Shown in pieces: positions 17,481-26,213 of a DNA stretch of 41,055 nucleotides (the first letter of the stretch is position 1; every line of letters starts with the position of its first letter). The position numbers and the translations under genes are program-made. The DNA lies in assembly GCA_020629055.1 (NCBI GenBank), contig JAHDEB010000023.1:6164-47218 (forward strand). The letters run 5' to 3'. The DNA is from Chloroflexota bacterium (GTDB lineage Bacteria; Chloroflexota; Anaerolineae; Promineifilales; Promineifilaceae). The notes beneath the pieces are model-generated. The model ran no database searches, had not been told where the DNA came from, and was given only the letters and a program-made list of their open reading frames with translations.

Positions 17481-18182
17481 TTATCGCCTAACAACGAAGA
17501 ACGCTGACTCGTTCCTAACTACCACATCATTCTCTTGGCTATTGTGTTCTCCGTTGCCTGGAATTACATACCAATTGAGCACATTGTCTTGGTCAAAAAA
17601 TGGACGCAATCCATTACGAATCTGTTCTCCAGGGCTAAGGCCCTCTGCGGAACTTGTCAATAAGTTCGTTACGCTATCTCTTGTCTTTCTCCTTCGCAAG
17701 GCTCCAACATTTGAGACGGACACATTCAAATACCAATCGTCGGCAATTCTCAGACTATTCCCTGATTGCCTCCAACCGAAATACATCTCAACTAAAATAT
17801 GGGCGTCCCGGGGTAGTGGAATATCTGCGATTAATTCAAACGAAACCACGACGAAAATATTCGAGTAGGCATGTCCAGAGATAGGGAGATCATCCGTATA
17901 CATGGCTCCGATCGAGACACCACGGTTGAACGTGACACCATCTGGCAACTCTTCCCCTAGGGCATCTTGGATCGTATTTTCAATGAAATCAGTTTGAATT
18001 TGTATTTCATTTCTGGCTCGATTGTGGACACGGACACTTCTCAATGGGAATGGAGACCCCAGCCTTAACCAGCTTGACTCACTTTCTTCGAGCTGATTAT
18101 CGGCCGAGATCGTGTGGCTTAGCACCGCAGCTCGACCACCAAATGTACGTTCTAATCCTACTAGCGTTTGTTGTATTGACAT
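17481..18182 (-). CDS. Unrecognised 233-residue protein beside STAND regulator
   Basis: No family is recognised. The protein has no signal peptide or membrane segment. It looks beta-rich, with alternating patterns such as IFVVVSFELIADIPL and WYLNVSVSNV, and ends FFVVRR. A basic stretch RRRKTRD lies near residue 165. TAGGAG is placed correctly upstream of the ATG (complement of 18180-18182). It is transcribed away from the STAND regulator at 18523, sharing a 340-bp intergenic region that holds box B. CGGCCG is nearly absent from it (one copy near the 5' end), hinting at a different history from its neighbours. It could be a target of the regulator. The coding call itself is fairly secure; the function is open. 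Confidence 0.7.
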   Translation of the reverse strand: MSIQQTLVGLERTFGGRAAVLSHTISADNQLEESESSWLRLGSPFPLRSVRVHNRARNEIQIQTDFIENTIQDALGEELPDGVTFNRGVSIGAMYTDDLPISGHAYSNIFVVVSFELIADIPLPRDAHILVEMYFGWRQSGNSLRIADDWYLNVSVSNVGALRRRKTRDSVTNLLTSSAEGLSPGEQIRNGLRPFFDQDNVLNWYVIPGNGEHNSQENDVVVRNESAFFVVRR

Positions 18183-18372
18183 TGTTAACTCCTAAATAAT
18201 TGTGTGATTGGTTGATGCGAGTGGCACCAACGAAATTTGTTGAAACTAGGATTTTCTTTTAGACATCCAAGAACCCAGCAAAATACGAAACTTGCACAGG
18301 TCCTATTTGGATAATCTGTAGGGCAATTTGGAGTTCCCAAATCCTAATTCAACAAACTGTGCCATTTAACAA

Positions 18373-18408
18373 TTCGGAAAAGTCTGAGGAATTCTCGGAT
18401 TTTTTTAA
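18373..18408 (+). promoter_or_regulatory. Regulatory box B upstream of STAND regulator
   Basis: TTCGGAAAAGTCTGA followed by GGAATTCTCGGATTTTTTT, 115 bp before the ATG of the STAND regulator. It has the same three direct half-sites (TCGGA, TCTGA, TCGGA) at the same spacing as box A at 16851. Its position between divergent genes suits an operator controlling one or both. A TACAAT at 18481 could be a -10 element, but its -35 is not convincing. Confidence 0.5.
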
Positions 18409-18522
18409 CTCAATTGAGATCTGACTTAAGGGATGCAACGGTCTTGTGAAACCTGACAAACTCAAATTCATGTAATTTGGTACAATCTGAAATCGAATGA
18501 GAACAAGAAATGGAAAAAGGGA

Positions 18523-21327
18523 ATGCTAAAATTTGGTGACTATCTTTCAAATGCATTGCATGACATTAAACGCTTTTCGGGCAAAAAGATTAGTGTTGTC
18601 ATGGACGAACTTGGCTATGGGTTCGAGCCTGAGCTGTCAGGAGACACGATAGAAAGTTGGCGTTACCGTAAAGCCCCGCCTACATTGGCCCATTTAGAAA
18701 CTTTGGCCCGGCTCATCATTGGCTACAAAACCCCTCAGCATGATGATGCGTGGCTAGACTTGTTCCTGAAAAGTGCCGATCATCCTTATCCGCAAGCGTT
18801 GCAGGATGAGCTGTTTCCTCAAGAGCCGGACCTGGCCGAAAACGATACTGCTTCTCATCCCGTTCAGCCTATTCCACTAGCAAAACCCCCATCCTTAAAA
18901 GCATACAGCCCGCCCATTCAGAGCGGCTTTGTCGGCCGATCGGCCGAAATTAAGCGATATTCTCAACTGCTCGAAAATCAAACCTTTGCTGTCATTACAG
19001 GGATGGCCGGTGTTGGTAAAACCAGTTTGATGAGTACCATTGGTTCACATTGGCAGAACCAGCCGGTTTTCTGGCACAGCTTTGCCAGCGGCACGGCCGA
19101 TTCACTTGCCTCTCGTTTGGCTGGTTTTGTGGCCAATTTCGGCCGACCCGAGCTATGGGAGATGTTTGAATCAGCCAGAGTCTCTGGCGGCCGGTCCCAC
19201 GACACCGGCATGATGTTAGACATGTTGGCCGTTGTGATGAGTGAGTTTAAAGAGGGGATGTTGCTGTGTTTGGACGACCTGCAATTTGTTGATGAAGACC
19301 CACGCATAAAAGATTTTCTGCCTAAACTTTTGCAGTCACCGTCTTTATACATGCTGGTGACCGCCCGCCGATTTCCATCGTTTTTACCAACCGATAACAA
19401 AACCCAGCTAAATGGACTCACTGTCAGCGAAACGGCCGAGCTTTTACACGGCCGAAGTGTAGAGTTGGCCCCCGATTTAATTGAGCGGCTCAATCAATTA
19501 ACGGGTGGGAATGGGGCGTTCTTAACCCTAGCAAGCGTTATCCTAAAAAACAGCCGGAATCATGAAGAGATTATCGGCCGGCTGGCCCGTGAAGAAGATA
19601 TAGAGCGGTTTTTGATGGAAGAGGTCAATGACCGGCTTGAGAGCAATGAACAACGGGTGATGGAAGCGGTTGGGATTTTAAGTGGGTATGTGGGAACGCG
19701 TGAAGTGATCGAGGCGATGCTCAACATGCGTGATGTGCGTCGCGCACTGCGGGATCTTTCTGATCAACACTTGCTCTTGATAGATGAAAATGATGACGGA
19801 GAGCGAATTTACAAACAGCATCAGATTGTGCAGACGTTTTTCTATGAACAGCCACGCAAGGCGAAACGGAGAGAGATGCACGGCCGGGCGGCTGATTTTT
19901 ATGAATTTGAAGAACCTGAACCGTTTCGGGCGATGTTGCATCATGCCAAAGCGGGGCAACATTCGGCCGTGATGTCGTTGGCCAATCAACATTATTACGA
20001 TGTGTTGAACATGGGCCATGGCCACACGTTGAGCGGGATTTTGGCAGACGTCGATATGATGTCTGCAACGTTGTCGAAATTTGATATCGTCCGATTTTTG
20101 CTGGCGCGCGGCCGGTTAAGCACGATATTGGGTGAGAATCAACCGGCCGAGGTTGATCTGAAAGAGGCGGCTGAGATGTTGCAGCAAATGCCACAGTCGG
20201 CCGAGTCTAACACGTTGAAAGGGGAAGTCTGTTTGGCGATGGGTGAGCTGCTTGAGCGACAGGATCCGTCAGAAGCATTGCGTTGGGTTCAACGAGGTTT
20301 AGAAGTCATTCCAGCTGATGATCGCAGACTGTCAGCTGAGCTAAAAACATTATCTGGGACCTTAAACATGCATATGGGTAATTTTGGCGGTGCCCTCGAA
20401 GACTTGATGGATGGATTAGAGCATGTGCCTGAAGACAACCGAATACTGCATTTGAATGTGCTGAAAAATCTGGGTGCGGTTTATGTTAATTTGGGGAATT
20501 TAGAAGAGGCTGCTGCGCATACGGCTGAAGCGTTGCAACTTAGCCGCCAACTTAAAGATCATAATCAAACGGCCAGGATCCTGATTAATTTGGGGCCAAT
20601 TCGGCATATGCAAGGGGATTGGCGAGCGGCCGTCGCTGACCTAGAGCAAGGGCTGGAAAAAGCAGAACGCTTGGGGAATCCTGATGCCACCTTGTCGTTG
20701 TTAATTAATTTAGGTGGTTGCTTTGTCGAGATGGGGGATTTTGAAAAGGCTCACAAATATCTAGACCGTGGTATTGAGATGGGGCAGGGGCAAGCGCCCC
20801 ATCAGCTGATACCTGCTTATATTCGGCTTGCTGAGCTGTTTATAAAAGAACGCAATTGGATGGAAGCGGATGAGGTTCTTCAAAAAGCAGAAACGTTGGC
20901 TCAAGCGATGAACGATCAGGCAGCGTTGGCTTCAATCTACGGGATTTGGGGGTTGCAGGCAGCTGGCATCAATCGGTTAGACAAGGCGATGCAGCGGATC
21001 GCCAAAGCGATCGGGTTTGACCGGATGCTGGGGGATACTTGGTCGCTGGGGTTGAATTTGCGAATTCAAGGACACATTGCAGCCTTGCGTGATGACGTCG
21101 AATTGATGCACCGTTCCTATTTACAAAGTATTGAGAATCTAAGTGAGATCGACAGCTTTCAGGCGGCTGTATCAGGGCTTGAATATGGGATTCATCTCCA
21201 TGCAATCGGTGATAGCCAACAGGCGAAAACACGCATTCGTGAAAGCCATGAAACTCTTGTAAATTTTGCTGATGCACCGGAGTTTTCCCAAGCATCAAAA
21301 TGGCTTGAGACTGAGTCGCAAGCATAG
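18523..21327 (+). CDS. STAND regulator: HTH-like N-terminus, NB-ARC-type NTPase, TPR repeats
   Basis: A 934-residue protein. Residues 1-85 look like a helix-turn-helix-type N-terminus (LSGDTIESWRYRKAPPTLAHLETLARL). After a Pro-rich linker, FVGRSAEI (about 136-143) opens the NTPase. Walker A is GMAGVGKT at 160-167, Walker B is LLCLDDLQ with D251 and D252, and VTARR at 279-283 is sensor-like. A winged-helix region follows, and from about residue 540 to 930 there are many TPR-like units (for example AVYVNLGNLEEAAAHTAEAL). Such proteins are ATP-driven switches in which the TPR part senses a ligand or protein and the N-terminus acts. Target and signal are unknown. A decayed paralogue lies 1.2 kb upstream. 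Confidence 0.88.
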   Translation: MLKFGDYLSNALHDIKRFSGKKISVVMDELGYGFEPELSGDTIESWRYRKAPPTLAHLETLARLIIGYKTPQHDDAWLDLFLKSADHPYPQALQDELFPQEPDLAENDTASHPVQPIPLAKPPSLKAYSPPIQSGFVGRSAEIKRYSQLLENQTFAVITGMAGVGKTSLMSTIGSHWQNQPVFWHSFASGTADSLASRLAGFVANFGRPELWEMFESARVSGGRSHDTGMMLDMLAVVMSEFKEGMLLCLDDLQFVDEDPRIKDFLPKLLQSPSLYMLVTARRFPSFLPTDNKTQLNGLTVSETAELLHGRSVELAPDLIERLNQLTGGNGAFLTLASVILKNSRNHEEIIGRLAREEDIERFLMEEVNDRLESNEQRVMEAVGILSGYVGTREVIEAMLNMRDVRRALRDLSDQHLLLIDENDDGERIYKQHQIVQTFFYEQPRKAKRREMHGRAADFYEFEEPEPFRAMLHHAKAGQHSAVMSLANQHYYDVLNMGHGHTLSGILADVDMMSATLSKFDIVRFLLARGRLSTILGENQPAEVDLKEAAEMLQQMPQSAESNTLKGEVCLAMGELLERQDPSEALRWVQRGLEVIPADDRRLSAELKTLSGTLNMHMGNFGGALEDLMDGLEHVPEDNRILHLNVLKNLGAVYVNLGNLEEAAAHTAEALQLSRQLKDHNQTARILINLGPIRHMQGDWRAAVADLEQGLEKAERLGNPDATLSLLINLGGCFVEMGDFEKAHKYLDRGIEMGQGQAPHQLIPAYIRLAELFIKERNWMEADEVLQKAETLAQAMNDQAALASIYGIWGLQAAGINRLDKAMQRIAKAIGFDRMLGDTWSLGLNLRIQGHIAALRDDVELMHRSYLQSIENLSEIDSFQAAVSGLEYGIHLHAIGDSQQAKTRIRESHETLVNFADAPEFSQASKWLETESQA

Positions 21328-21482
21328 TCCGATTAAATCCTTAGCTAAATTCGGAATTTTGGACGTTTGCTTAACGTATAGTCAAGAAAGATAAAAGTTG
21401 GGGAGGGTTGCTCCTTCTTGCAGCCTAACCCGCTTGGCAAACTATGATGCAGATGGATTGGGAAAATTAACGAGAGGAACTA

Positions 21483-23654
21483 ATGAATAAAAATTTGCGA
21501 AATGTCTTTGTAGGATTATTATGCTTGCAGATTGCCTTGTTGCTGAATATCGGCACGGCTGAAGCGGGGCGGAAGTGGGTAACTGACTTTGATAATCCGA
21601 CCCCGTGGCAGGTTCAAAGGGCATGCCAAAATGGGGTTGAGATATTGGCCGTGCACCGAGATGGCCTTTCTGCTGATTCTTCGGAAACGATTTCGATTCC
21701 GATCCGGCCCCGACTGCTGACACATCAACCTGACCCAAACTGGTGGGATGAAGATGAAGAATTCTATAATTTCCCAACCGACAGCCCGACTGCTGAGATC
21801 TATTACCCTGCGGTAGGTCATGTGGGGTACATCGTAGCTTCAGAACCCAACACAGAGCCATTAACTTTGTCTATTCCGGGTATGGGTTCGGCCGACTATT
21901 TTGTCTATGTCACTGACAATGTCTATTTTTACGAAACGCTACCTATTGATTCATGGGTCTTGTTGGGTTTAGCCAATTTGGTCCAGGTGGAAGACTGTTT
22001 CTTAGATGATCAATCTAGCAGCTCGACGGAGCTGACAAACCAGGTTATGACCGCTGCTAGTCATATGCCAACTAGTCGGCTTTTGTATCGGGTCGAGGGG
22101 GTTCCGAGCGATGCTCAACTGCAATTGGGTGACGAAACTGTCAACGAGGGTGATCAATTTTCAGCTGCGCGGCTCGACTCAATGGGCTTAACAATTTCAG
22201 GGGGCGGCCAAGATCAAAGTGTGAAGTTATCAGCTTCCGGCACTTATCGAGTTTCCGCTGACCACCAGGGTGATGAACTTCAGAATGGTGATTCCGTATC
22301 CCCATCAATCTCGGCCGATGGCTCTATCGTCGCCTATCAAACCGATGCGATCTTTGATGCCACAAACGATGTGAATGGTGAGGCTGATATCGTAAAAAGC
22401 AGTTTTGACTATCGAATTGAAGCTGTGACTATGAGGAACACCCTCGTATCGAGAGATTGGCGCACGCAGCAAACCGTTGCTGGAAGATCAACGAATCCGG
22501 CCATTTCTGCCCATGGGAGAACCATCGTTTTTGAATCGACCTCGACGCTATTAAATATCGATGGCCTGCCTTGTACGGCCCAAAGCTATGTTCTAAAAGC
22601 CACCGAGACCGACATTACCCAGGAGGGGTGTCGGTCGGCCGACAATTGGGGCGGCGATGGTTCAAAAAGGTTTAAGAATCCGGATATATCCGAGGATGGA
22701 CAAATCGCCTTTGAAACAGACCTAGCCTTGCCAAGCACGATTGTCAACGTTGATTCGAATGGTGGGTCCGATATTTTAGTCGGTATCGTGCCGGTCTCAG
22801 CTTTCTTGCGCACGTCCGGCGGTGGCCCCTTGGACCCCCTGCCACCGATCACATTGTCGTTTACCGGTGATCAAGCGTCATCTAACCCTGATATTTCAGA
22901 TGATGGGCAAGTTGTTGCGTTTGACTCGAATGCAACAGATTTGGTTGGATTGGATACCAATGGCGTTAAAGATATTTTTGTGAAGCGGGCGTCTAATCTG
23001 ACGATTGCATCGGTCAATTCAGATGAGCAACGCATCGAAACCGGCGGGGCATTTCATCCATCGATTTCTCGGTTTGGCGAGCATATCGCCTTTAGTTCAA
23101 CATCAGACGAGTTGACCGTACATGACACCGCCGGTATATCACAGATTTATGTACGTGATGACGGGGCGGGCTGCACCATCATCGCATCTGTGACCGGCAG
23201 CGGTTTGATTGGAAATGAAGGCTCATTCTTTCCATCGATTTCTGCAAACGGTCAATTTATCGCTTTTCAGTCATATGCGGATAACTTGGTAGACAACGAT
23301 ACAAATAACGTTCTAGATGTATTTGTATTTGACCGGGATGCTGATAATGACGGCAGCTTTTATGAAGATGAAACAAGCTGTCAGCCTGGACCCTCTGAGA
23401 TTAAGCGTGTTTCTGTCGCTTCCGACGGAACCCAAGCGGACGGGGCATCGGCCGGGGCTGACATGTCAGCCAACGGAGAATTTGTCGCTTTTACATCTTT
23501 TGCTACCAATTTGGTTGATGATGACACAAATCAGGTGGCCGATGTGTTTGTTCACTACCTGGGCTTTACCATAGATATACGGTTTTCAGATGACGGCGAG
23601 GGTCCCACGGACCCAGCGCTATACAGTGTCTATATGCCCTTCCTTGCTCGCTAA
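21483..23654 (+). CDS. Exported PD40/TolB-like beta-propeller protein
   Basis: A 723-residue secreted protein with an N-terminal signal peptide (about 1-28, ending near GTAEAG). From about residue 265 there are seven or so propeller blades of the PD40 kind: SISADGSIVAYQTD, DISDDGQVVAFDSNATDLV, SISANGQFIAFQSYADNLV and ADMSANGEFVAFTSFATNLV. Between blades lie VFVFDRD and VFVHYLG strands. The first 260 residues match nothing I know. It ends ALYSVYMPFLAR, the Y-L/M-P tail shared with other exported proteins here. A binding or scaffold role at the cell surface is likely; no catalytic residues are evident. A GAGAGGAAC site precedes the ATG. Confidence 0.85.
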   Translation: MNKNLRNVFVGLLCLQIALLLNIGTAEAGRKWVTDFDNPTPWQVQRACQNGVEILAVHRDGLSADSSETISIPIRPRLLTHQPDPNWWDEDEEFYNFPTDSPTAEIYYPAVGHVGYIVASEPNTEPLTLSIPGMGSADYFVYVTDNVYFYETLPIDSWVLLGLANLVQVEDCFLDDQSSSSTELTNQVMTAASHMPTSRLLYRVEGVPSDAQLQLGDETVNEGDQFSAARLDSMGLTISGGGQDQSVKLSASGTYRVSADHQGDELQNGDSVSPSISADGSIVAYQTDAIFDATNDVNGEADIVKSSFDYRIEAVTMRNTLVSRDWRTQQTVAGRSTNPAISAHGRTIVFESTSTLLNIDGLPCTAQSYVLKATETDITQEGCRSADNWGGDGSKRFKNPDISEDGQIAFETDLALPSTIVNVDSNGGSDILVGIVPVSAFLRTSGGGPLDPLPPITLSFTGDQASSNPDISDDGQVVAFDSNATDLVGLDTNGVKDIFVKRASNLTIASVNSDEQRIETGGAFHPSISRFGEHIAFSSTSDELTVHDTAGISQIYVRDDGAGCTIIASVTGSGLIGNEGSFFPSISANGQFIAFQSYADNLVDNDTNNVLDVFVFDRDADNDGSFYEDETSCQPGPSEIKRVSVASDGTQADGASAGADMSANGEFVAFTSFATNLVDDDTNQVADVFVHYLGFTIDIRFSDDGEGPTDPALYSVYMPFLAR

Positions 23655-23683
23655 AACGCGGTTCTTTCTTAAGATTTCAAGTT

Positions 23684-23730
23684 CGGCCGCTGATTGTGAT
23701 TACAACCACAACCAGCGGCCGTTTTTATTT
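23684..23730 (+). terminator. Intrinsic terminator after the PD40 protein gene
   Basis: CGGCCGCTG at 23684-23692 pairs perfectly with CAGCGGCCG at 23713-23721, with extra GTG/CAC pairing in the loop, and runs straight into GTTTTTATTT. It sits 30 bp past the stop at 23654. The stem again uses the iterated hexamer CGGCCG. Confidence 0.9.
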
Positions 23731-23817
23731 GCAATCCCTATGAACGTTCGTTTGTGCCAGCCTAACGGCTGATATTTGGTAAAATCTGCGCCAATAAACT
23801 TATAGGATGGTCCAGTT

Positions 23818-25002
23818 ATGCAAAAAGCTTCCCCAAAATCAGTTGGTGTAGATCCCCAACGCCTCGCCCGAATTTCACCCGTGATGCAGCGCTATTGCGA
23901 CGAGGGAAAAGCGGCCGGAATCGTTACCCTAGCCGCCCGTCACGGCAAAATCTTCCATCATCAGGCGTGGGGAATGCAGAACCTAGAAACGAGCACCCCG
24001 ATGGCGCTCGATTCGATATTTCGCATCTACTCGATGACCAAGCCGATCGTGAGCGTGGCACTCATGCAGCTGCATGAACTGGGGAAATTTCACCTAAACG
24101 ACCCCATCGCCCCGTTCATACCCGCGTTTGCAGATTTAGAGGTGTTAAACGCCGATGGTAGCCGAGAAAAAGCGGAGCCGATGACTTTTTGGCATGTGCT
24201 GACCCACACCAGCGGGCTGAGCTACGGTTTTCGTGATGACCATCCGCTAGAAAAAATGTACCGGGACGCTGAACTATTTGACCATAGCATGACTTTGGAA
24301 CAGATGATGATGAAAATCAGCGAGCTGCCGTTGCGTTTTCAACCGGGTCATGATTGGCACTATTCGGTTGCTACAGACGTTGTTGGGTATCTGGTTCAGG
24401 TGATTTCAGGGCAGCCGTTGGGCGATTATCTGCAAGAAAATATTTTACGGCCGCTGGGGATGGTAGATACCGATTATGAGATCCCAGATGAAAAGCTCGG
24501 CCGCCTGACCTCACTTTATGGCTCTTTGCAGCCGGGCGATCCGTACATGAAATTGCTAGACCCACCGGAAACCAGCTTTCACCGGCCGCCGGTGATGAAC
24601 CAACGTGGGGGCAGCGGGCTGCTTTCTACCGCTGAAGATTACATCAAGTTTGCGCAGATGGTGGCCAACGGGGGGACGTTTGATGGCAGGCGCTATATCG
24701 GCCGGAAAACCTTAGAGCTAATGACGATGAATCATTTGCCGCAGCGAATGTTTCCACTGGCTGTGACGACCCCCTTTCCAGGTTATGGATTCGGGTTAGG
24801 GTTTACCCAAGTGGTGAATGTGCCAGAAACCGGCAATCAAGGGTCATTGGGCAATCATGGTTGGAGCGGGGCGGCCGATACCCATTTCTGGATCGATCCG
24901 GTGGAAGATATGATCGGCATGAGCTATTTGCAGTACATGCCGTCAAGCACGATTCCGGTGCGTGACGATTTGAACAATTTGCTTTATCAGGCATTAGAGT
25001 AA
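23818..25002 (+). CDS. Serine hydrolase, beta-lactamase class C / family VIII esterase-like
   Basis: A 394-residue S12-type enzyme without a signal peptide. The nucleophile motif is SMTK (S72, K75). The tyrosine motif reads HYSVATDVVGYL, with YSV in place of the penicillin-binding YxN, a pattern common in family VIII carboxylesterases. The third motif is GNHGWSGAADT. This points to an intracellular ester hydrolase acting on short acyl esters rather than a true beta-lactamase. ATAGGATGG upstream is a weak ribosome-binding site. It is a stand-alone gene downstream of a strong terminator. The substrate is unknown. Confidence 0.88.
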   Translation: MQKASPKSVGVDPQRLARISPVMQRYCDEGKAAGIVTLAARHGKIFHHQAWGMQNLETSTPMALDSIFRIYSMTKPIVSVALMQLHELGKFHLNDPIAPFIPAFADLEVLNADGSREKAEPMTFWHVLTHTSGLSYGFRDDHPLEKMYRDAELFDHSMTLEQMMMKISELPLRFQPGHDWHYSVATDVVGYLVQVISGQPLGDYLQENILRPLGMVDTDYEIPDEKLGRLTSLYGSLQPGDPYMKLLDPPETSFHRPPVMNQRGGSGLLSTAEDYIKFAQMVANGGTFDGRRYIGRKTLELMTMNHLPQRMFPLAVTTPFPGYGFGLGFTQVVNVPETGNQGSLGNHGWSGAADTHFWIDPVEDMIGMSYLQYMPSSTIPVRDDLNNLLYQALE

Positions 25003-25112
25003 ATGTCACCCTCTTACTGTTAGCCTAAGACTCACTTCCCACAGATATTTGTATCCGAATCGTTTAGACTAGCGCATAGTTCAAGCCCATTGCGATGGGG
25101 GACGAGACAACT

Positions 25113-26057
25113 ATGCGTTTTAGATTTATACAGACCGCTTTCACTTTTTTGCTGTTTCTGGCTGCCTTTGGGCTGATGGGGTTAGCCACGGCCGAGCCCG
25201 AACCAGACGAAATCCCATTTCCAGACGTTCCCCAAGGGATCGAGGGCAAATTTGACCATATCCTTTTTGTTTACGACGATTTTGATGAAAATCATGCCGG
25301 TTATATTGAACCCTCGTTAGGCCTTGTTACGACAGGCTGGGGGGAATATGATGACATTTTGATTCCGGATACTACGATCGATGGGGAGTTTGGCTGGGTT
25401 ACCGATAACACGATAGACGGCCGAGCCTTTCGGTGCGCCATAACGGGAGGGCAAGCGTATAACAACTATTTTTGTGCCAACAACATCGCTAAATTGAATG
25501 GCAGCAATGGGGAATATCCCTATGATGGCTTAAATTGGTTAGAGTTGGAGATGGACTTTTATGTTGAAGGCAATATCGATTGCAGCCAGCAGATCAAGTC
25601 TGACATGGAGGGGATCGAATTTGTGTGGCAATTTACCCAGCCGCCGAAAAGCTATGGTTTTGGCCTTGTTTATGCCCCTTACAAAGGACAGTTGCGCTAC
25701 TGGGCGGAACAAGGGACATGGGAACCGTTTGACCCACCGATTGAGGGGGTGTGTATTACCGGAAATGAATGGCACCATGTACGCTTTGTCACCAGTATGT
25801 TGGGGGACAGCATTAACTATCACTACATGGTTTTAGATGGGCAAGTAATCGATTTTAGAAATCAGCAGCTCGACACATTTAAGACGTTTGATGATTGGAA
25901 GGACACCTTTTTACAGATCGGTGTGCAAGTCGACTCCACATTTTCAGAAGATGATCCTAACGTCGCCCGGCCGGTTGGCATGGTTATCGACAACGTTAAG
26001 CTTACCGGACTCGATTTCTCATTCGAAAACAAGGTCTACTTGCCGATGATCCGATAG
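25113..26057 (+). CDS. Exported protein of unknown function with Y-L-P tail
   Basis: About 314 residues. The start is ATG 25113, which has a GGGGGACGAG site upstream and gives a clean signal peptide (MRFRFIQTAFTFLLFLAAFG, cleavage near ATAEP). The frame is open a further 18 bases upstream, but that start would bury the signal peptide. The mature part is rich in Asp, Trp and Tyr and looks beta-sandwich-like (WLELEMDFYVEG, WHHVRFVTSMLGDSINYHYMVLDGQVIDF), reminiscent of LamG/concanavalin-like carbohydrate-binding folds; this is a weak guess. It ends FENKVYLPMIR. Four cysteines may form disulfides. Confidence 0.75.
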   Translation: MRFRFIQTAFTFLLFLAAFGLMGLATAEPEPDEIPFPDVPQGIEGKFDHILFVYDDFDENHAGYIEPSLGLVTTGWGEYDDILIPDTTIDGEFGWVTDNTIDGRAFRCAITGGQAYNNYFCANNIAKLNGSNGEYPYDGLNWLELEMDFYVEGNIDCSQQIKSDMEGIEFVWQFTQPPKSYGFGLVYAPYKGQLRYWAEQGTWEPFDPPIEGVCITGNEWHHVRFVTSMLGDSINYHYMVLDGQVIDFRNQQLDTFKTFDDWKDTFLQIGVQVDSTFSEDDPNVARPVGMVIDNVKLTGLDFSFENKVYLPMIR

Positions 26058-26069
26058 ATTTCAATTTTT

Positions 26070-26210
26070 ATAGGACTTTCGTTTCCTGAGTCTGTCGAAG
26101 GGCATAAACCGCACTTCGACAAGCTGTGCCAACAAGTTGGCCTTAGAAGAATGCAGTTCTTCATGTGAGCGTAGCGACGCTCAGCGCTCTATAGTAAGCG
26201 AAAGTCCTAT
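26070..26210. repeat. 141-bp MITE-like element with 12-bp terminal inverted repeats
   Basis: ATAGGACTTTCG at 26070-26081 is the exact reverse complement of CGAAAGTCCTAT at 26199-26210. Inside lie a second inverted pair, CTGTCGAAG (about 26092-26100) with CTTCGACAAG (about 26116), and a dyad TGAGCGT/ACGCTCA near 26165-26182. No protein is encoded and no clear target duplication flanks it. It separates two convergent genes (ends at 26057 and 26214) and may double as a terminator for both. Confidence 0.65.
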
Positions 26211-26213
26211 CAA

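Noticed and set aside
23818-25002. True beta-lactamase (antibiotic resistance)
   Set aside because: No signal peptide and YSV in place of YxN; pattern fits family VIII esterases.
26070-26210. Complete insertion sequence
   Set aside because: Only 141 bp with no transposase frame; recorded as a MITE-like repeat.
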